A DNA stretch of 64,000 nt from the NCBI RefSeq assembly GCF_901000735.1, contig NC_081541.1, forward strand, positions 25,359,743-25,423,742. The letters run 5' to 3'. Below the pieces are notes generated by a model that searched no databases, had not been told where the DNA came from, and worked only from the letters and a program-made list of their open reading frames with translations. The DNA is from Corylus avellana (taxonomy: Eukaryota > Streptophyta > Magnoliopsida > Fagales > Betulaceae). Numbering within the stretch: the stretch's first letter is position 1; each line of letters begins with the position of its first letter. Shown here piece by piece: positions 59,287 through 64,000 of the stretch. A program made the position numbers and the translations under genes.

Positions 59287-61024
59287 ATTTAGGAGAGTAA
59301 GGAAAAAATAGTTGAGAATACGAAGAAATTGGGAGAGATGAAGTACTGAGAAGAGACTAAGCGTTAGGAACTGAAGAAATTTTTGTGAAGTTTCTGGAAG
59401 CAGCAGACGAGTAGCCTTAAAGAAATTTTTTCACTTCAAGTGAAATAAACAGTAAACAACAAAGCGTTAGGCGACCTCGGGCCGCGAAGGATTTTTGTCA
59501 AAAGATCCCGTTGCAGTAGGATCTGGTCTCCTGTCATAAATTCGACTGAGCTCATTTTTTCAAACCTACTGTTCAATCAACGACTTTGGATTCCATGCGT
59601 GGGCAATTGTCATGCCAACGCGCACCACACGCGCTCGTTCATTACCAGAAATCTTTCCTATAAATTCCCACCTCTTTCTCCATTGCAACACATGCCTTCT
59701 GATCATACCCCTTCGCCTGAAATCTTCTGTTAATAGCCTTCCATACAATGAAAGCTCGACTTTTCCTCCTAGTTGAGCGTGTCCTCAAGAAAAAAATACA
59801 GCCTCACGATTTGATTCACAAACCCAACTCCTTATACTCTCAGTAGTAAACCATTGAAGCAAGATTATCGTTGATCATGTCCTGATGAAGCAAGATTATC
59901 CTTGATCATGCTTCTCAGGCTAAATATCTCTCTTCTCTTCAAGTATCCATACATGACAGAAGAGAGAGAGCATCCGATGTGGGTATTTTGAAAGTCTCGG
60001 AAAGAGCTCACATGCAAATCATGTCCTGAAATGCTTTTCAAATCTTCATTTCTAGAAAGCAATAGGACTATCTTTCTCTCTTTCTCTTCTTGACCTTGCA
60101 AGACCCAAGAGAGAAAGATTTTAGCATGTGTACTTTGGAACATCCAGCTTGGAAACTTACCCATATCCTACTTTGCTTGCTTATCAATTTCATCTCTAGA
60201 ACGCAGCAAGCACAATATGTATTAGTCAAGAATGGATGAGAATCTTACCTTTGATGTAATCGTGTATTTCGTTTGAGTTGAAATCATAATTACGAGTTTC
60301 TTTTGTTGAGTTATGATTTGTTAAGTAAAGATGTAGTACAGAGAGATTTTGCTGATATTGTAACATCGACGCAAGATTTGGGATGAGAAAATAGAAATAA
60401 TTGTGTATTTAGAATGAATCGAATTATGATGTCACTTCTGAGGTATATTCATGTAATGATGTTTGAATGTTGGTGCTATTTACTTTTACAGGTATATGAT
60501 GGTGAGAAGTTAATAATTATTAGAGCATCATATTAAATTTCGTATGCATGATTTGGAATACTGAGATACTAAAGAGAATATAGGCAGGAATGATTTTTAC
60601 ACCTTTTTGATAAAATTGATTAAATTAGATCGAGAAAATTATTGCAGGCTTGAAATGAGGACTATGATGTTTGGAGGTATAAACTATTGATCACATGATT
60701 TATTAATTTGATGTTTAAACCTTGATTGTAGACTGTTGATGAATAACTCGATTGTTGTTATTGAGGTTGGAAAGAAACAATGGAAAAGATTTTTGAGGTA
60801 TGATTTTAGTGTGAACTGATGAATGATTGCAGAAATCGTGACTTTAGACTGTGAATAAGATTTACTCCTAGTAGAAGGAGATAAAATTTCAATATGATAA
60901 AAGAGAGTAGGCTTTGATGAAGGATTGAAAGGATTATTTAAATCTGAATCCCTCAACTTAAAGATTGGACGATAATATTATAGGTTTTAATTTCGAGGAC
61001 GAAATTCTAATAAGGAGGGAAGAT

Positions 61025-63052
61025 TGTAGTGTCCCAAAATTTTCAAAGCTATTTAAATAGATTATTTTGATAATGATGTTATTTTAATATCCATTGTAGC
61101 TAAGGATTTTAATTCTTGGGAAATTTATGAGAGTGGTAATTAGAGAATGGTAATTGGTGAAATAATAGGATAGTAAATATGTAGCACCTCAGATTTTGAA
61201 AGTCTTATTTTAGAGATATTAATTTGATGCTATGATTATATTCATATTAGGCAATGATGTTAATTCTTGAGAAATTTATGATATTGTATGAATGGTAATT
61301 GAAAATTGGTAGGTAGAATAGTAAGTGGTAGGTGGAATAGTAAGTGGTAGGTGAAATAGTAAGTGGTAGGTAGAATAGTAAGTGGTAGGTGGAATAGTAG
61401 GTGGTAGGTGAAATAGTAAGTGGTAGGTAGAATAGTAAGTGGTAGGTGGAATAGTAGGTGGTAGGTGAAATAGTAAGTGGTAGGTAGAATAGTAAGTGGT
61501 AGGTGGAATAGTAGGTGGTAGGTGAAATAGTAAAATGAGGGTATAATTGTAAATTGAAGGTAGAATAGTGTTTGATTTTCTCCTATAAATAGAACTCTTC
61601 TCCTTCACAATTTTCACAACTCATCTCCTCTCCCATCTCTTGTATATATATTCTTCCTTCTTCCGCTTTTTACTCGGTCTTTCTTCTTTCTAAGAGTATT
61701 TACTCAAAACAGAGAGAGAAAGGGCGAGACCAAGCGCTACAAGAAAGAAAGAACACAAGAGATAGCGGACTTTAGAAATTAGTTTCAAAAGATATACTAG
61801 TGGTGTTAGTCATATTGGAGCAACTGGATTCCTTCATACCACTTTTAGCTTCAGTCTAGAGGTAAGTAAATTCTCTACCCCTTCTAAAGTTACTTCATGT
61901 CATGCTATTTATTCATTCTTTAGTAAATTGTAAATGATTATTTTATTTACGTATTATGAAGTTATGTTGCATGCATGAAGGATTTCTAAATGAATTATCT
62001 AGAAAGTTTCTATTTCTTTAAATGCTTTTTAAGCACAACAAGTTTATATTTGGAAAAGTTTCCATTTTAAGAAAAGAAAGTTGAGAAATGATGATGATTA
62101 TAAGAAAGAAAAATGATGATCAACCCTCCTACATGTTGCCCTAAGATGCATCAAAAGAAGTACAAAGAAAAGTACAAGAGATGAGATAAATGTTTATGAA
62201 ATGAGGGCACATGTATGGAGGAGAGTATTTTGGCCCCAAGATAAGATAAGATGAGAGTTCGGTACCGATACTCGGATGGAGGCGAAACCACTGAAGGAGG
62301 CTATGCCAGAAGGTGGTATTCCATCAACTAGACCGTTGAGTGCACCAAGAAAGAGTTAATTAACGGTCGGGCATGGCTGAGGCCTCAGTTCAGTGCCATG
62401 GTCACAGGACCCGCAACCCTCGTGCACAGGGGTAATAGTGTACATGGGCCTTATTATGAGAAAATGATACTATATTTTCAACGATGATATGCTATGATGA
62501 TTTACAGAGATGATTTATAAAGATTATTTATAATGATGCATTATGATGATGATTTATAAAGATGATTTACAATGATGATCTATTACTAGATGTAATAGTA
62601 TGTATATGTTACGGGAGATGCAACCGTACATACAGATATTATTATGGCTAGAATTATATTTATTTGCGAAAACGATTTTCAAAACTGAGAACAAGGAGTA
62701 AAACTATTTATGGTTATGGATTTTACTTGCTGGGCCCCCTTTGGGCTCATTCAGTTTTATTTCTTGTTTTCAGGTAGAAAGGATGCTGGAATAGGAGGCC
62801 GGAATGGGGTGGGAATAATTATTAATTTTCAAAGTCTTTTCATATAAGTTATTGTAATGATATGATATTCCGCAAGTAAAGTTTAATGTTTTCTAATTTC
62901 GCTTGTAATAAAATCTCTTGAATAATGTTTTATACATTTTTCGTATCCTTTAAAATCAAGTACTCTGATAGACCTTATAGATCTTTGCAAGAACTTTTGT
63001 TGTAAAAGAAGAAAAGTGGCAAACTTAGCCTTAACGGGCTGGGGATGTTACA
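61025..63052 (+). repeat. LTR of the gypsy-like element, arm 2 (2028 bp)
   Basis: Starts TGTAGTGTCCCAAAA and ends GGGGATGTTACA. The TATA box TATAAAT is at 61584-61590. It is longer than the arm-1 LTR because of an expanded minisatellite (61308-61535) and an extra LTR-start-like block at 61190-61300. Confidence 0.8.
61308..61535 (+). repeat. 19-bp minisatellite with 57-bp higher-order period in the LTR
   Basis: About 12 units of ggtaggtRRaatagtaRgt. Unit variants (agaa, ggaa, gaaa) recur in fixed order, giving about four 57-bp trimers. It lies about 50 bp upstream of the LTR TATA box. The open frame it creates on the minus strand is an artefact of the repeat. Confidence 0.9.
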
Positions 63053-64000
63053 AATTAACAATCCAATTACCTTTTACAAAGTTAATGTCATGTCTCCCTC
63101 GAATCTCTTATCTCACCATCTATTTGTATTTTGTTTCAACCGAATCTCATAATGTAAGATCAACAGAAAGTTGCACTTTATGTTTTAACTTTTTTTTTGC
63201 ACTTTTATGTACTTTACGTAACTTTTTCAGTTTGGATATCAGCTTTCGTCGTGATCAAATTATGTATTAACATTTAGTATAACCAAAATATTTTACAATA
63301 AAAATGAAATATTTTTCAATATGACATGAAATGCGATATGATATGATGTGACATATCATACCATTTTACGATAAAAGAAATTGTAGGCTAGACGCATGTT
63401 TTACATGGATATATGTACTTTTTTGTTTGAAATGTGATATGATTTGATATAAATGTAATTTTTTTTTTTTGATATTTTTATATATGGGTATTTTGAGTTT
63501 TAATTTTTTGATAATATTTTATTTCGAAAATCAATAAATAAACCAAAAAAATTTAAACATTGCCATATTTATATTGTATTACTAATTATGATCCAAGACA
63601 ACAACGGTTGAAGACATTTGAGACTATCAATCCAATCACCTTTCACTCTTTTAGTTTCATGTTTCCATCGAATTATCTCACCGTGTATGATCGATTAAAT
63701 GTTTTTTAAATCAAAATACTAAACGTCTTACGTTTTATGATATTTTAAAAAAATATATATTATTCTTACAAAATCACAATCCTAAACGCACTCTTTCACA
63801 TTGAGAAAGTTAAAACACATTACGTAATTTTTCCTTCCAAAAGTATATTACTTTAGACAAGAAAAAAAAGAAAGAAGATTACTTTAGAGCATCAATTTTC
63901 TTTTGGTTATTGGCATCTTGCACGTCTTTTTGGCTGACTAAAAAACATTACTTTAGACCGTCACTATGCTTGTGGTTCTTGCATATCTTTAATTTCGGCT
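63053..64000. other. AT-rich intergenic DNA with an imperfect direct repeat
   Basis: No gene recognised. A segment of about 55 bp (caatccaattacctttta ... tctcacc) at 63058-63118 recurs imperfectly at 63630-63684. attactttagac motifs recur near 63847, 63880 and 63949. Confidence 0.5.

Larger units (their letters stand above)
57612..63052 (+). mobile_element. 3' part of a Ty3/gypsy-like LTR element, arm 2
   Basis: Plus-oriented internal region, polypurine tract (61012-61024, taaggagggaaga) and LTR (61025-63052). It carries the complete antisense ORF (58624-59286) and a 1.7 kb spacer without recognisable pol (59287-61000). It is the inverted partner of arm 1. A 5' LTR is not seen, and the bases outside the two outer LTR ends (tatca, aatta) do not match. 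The two arms are therefore not one simple insertion. Confidence 0.8.

Noticed and set aside
61276..61617. 113-codon frame of YYSTYHLLFHLPPTIPPT-like repeats
   Set aside because: Direct product of the 19-bp minisatellite (57-bp period is a multiple of three); not a gene.
1..64000. tRNA, rRNA genes and CRISPR-like arrays
   Set aside because: No cloverleaf with matching A and B boxes, no rRNA sequence and no spacer-repeat array was found. The regular repeats seen are minisatellites or transposon arrays.

Overview
This window is nuclear DNA from a eudicot plant, probably a woody rosid although the species cannot be fixed. The evidence is intron-containing genes with plant TATA boxes, several plant transposon superfamilies, and plant-specific proteins (BYPASS1-related and the nuclear-type SHMT6/7 subgroup). 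It is a scaffold with three 100-N gaps (8590-8689, 35538-35637, 57512-57611). Each gap lies where a long near-identical repeat is cut, so every large duplication here could be partly an assembly artefact.

1-17 kb: a mirror-image repeat block. A non-autonomous copia-type LTR element (1733-4755) carrying a nested solo LTR lies upstream of a small secreted cysteine-rich peptide gene (6332-7105). Both recur inverted downstream: a 5'-truncated copy of the peptide gene (13742-14463, minus) abuts another copy of the retroelement (14464-17027, minus). Between the two halves is a CACTA-like element (8091-12626) that contains a third, inverted copy of the retroelement block and a gap.

17-26 kb: LTR scraps, then a Mutator-like element (about 18.5-24.4 kb) with TIRs of about 700 bp, a decayed transposase and a triplicated exon-like module. 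A solo LTR and a truncated SINE follow.

26-46 kb: an 8.9 kb segment present twice (26643-35537 and 37581-46461, about 99.9% identical). Each copy carries one intact BYPASS1-like gene. A second CACTA-like element (35956-37580) ends exactly at the first base of copy 2.

46-52 kb: a hairpin MITE, then a complete four-exon SHMT6/7-type gene on the minus strand (47124-51967).

52-64 kb: two inverted 3' ends of a Ty3/gypsy-like LTR element facing away from each other (53585-57511 and 57612-63052). Each carries, antisense to its LTR, an ORF for a proline-rich/coiled-coil protein with an EAR-type DLNxxP motif.

The host genes most likely to be functional are the peptide gene, the BYPASS1-like gene (one or two loci) and the SHMT gene. 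They show no operon-like or pathway link to each other. Most of the remaining sequence is repeat-derived or AT-rich intergenic DNA.
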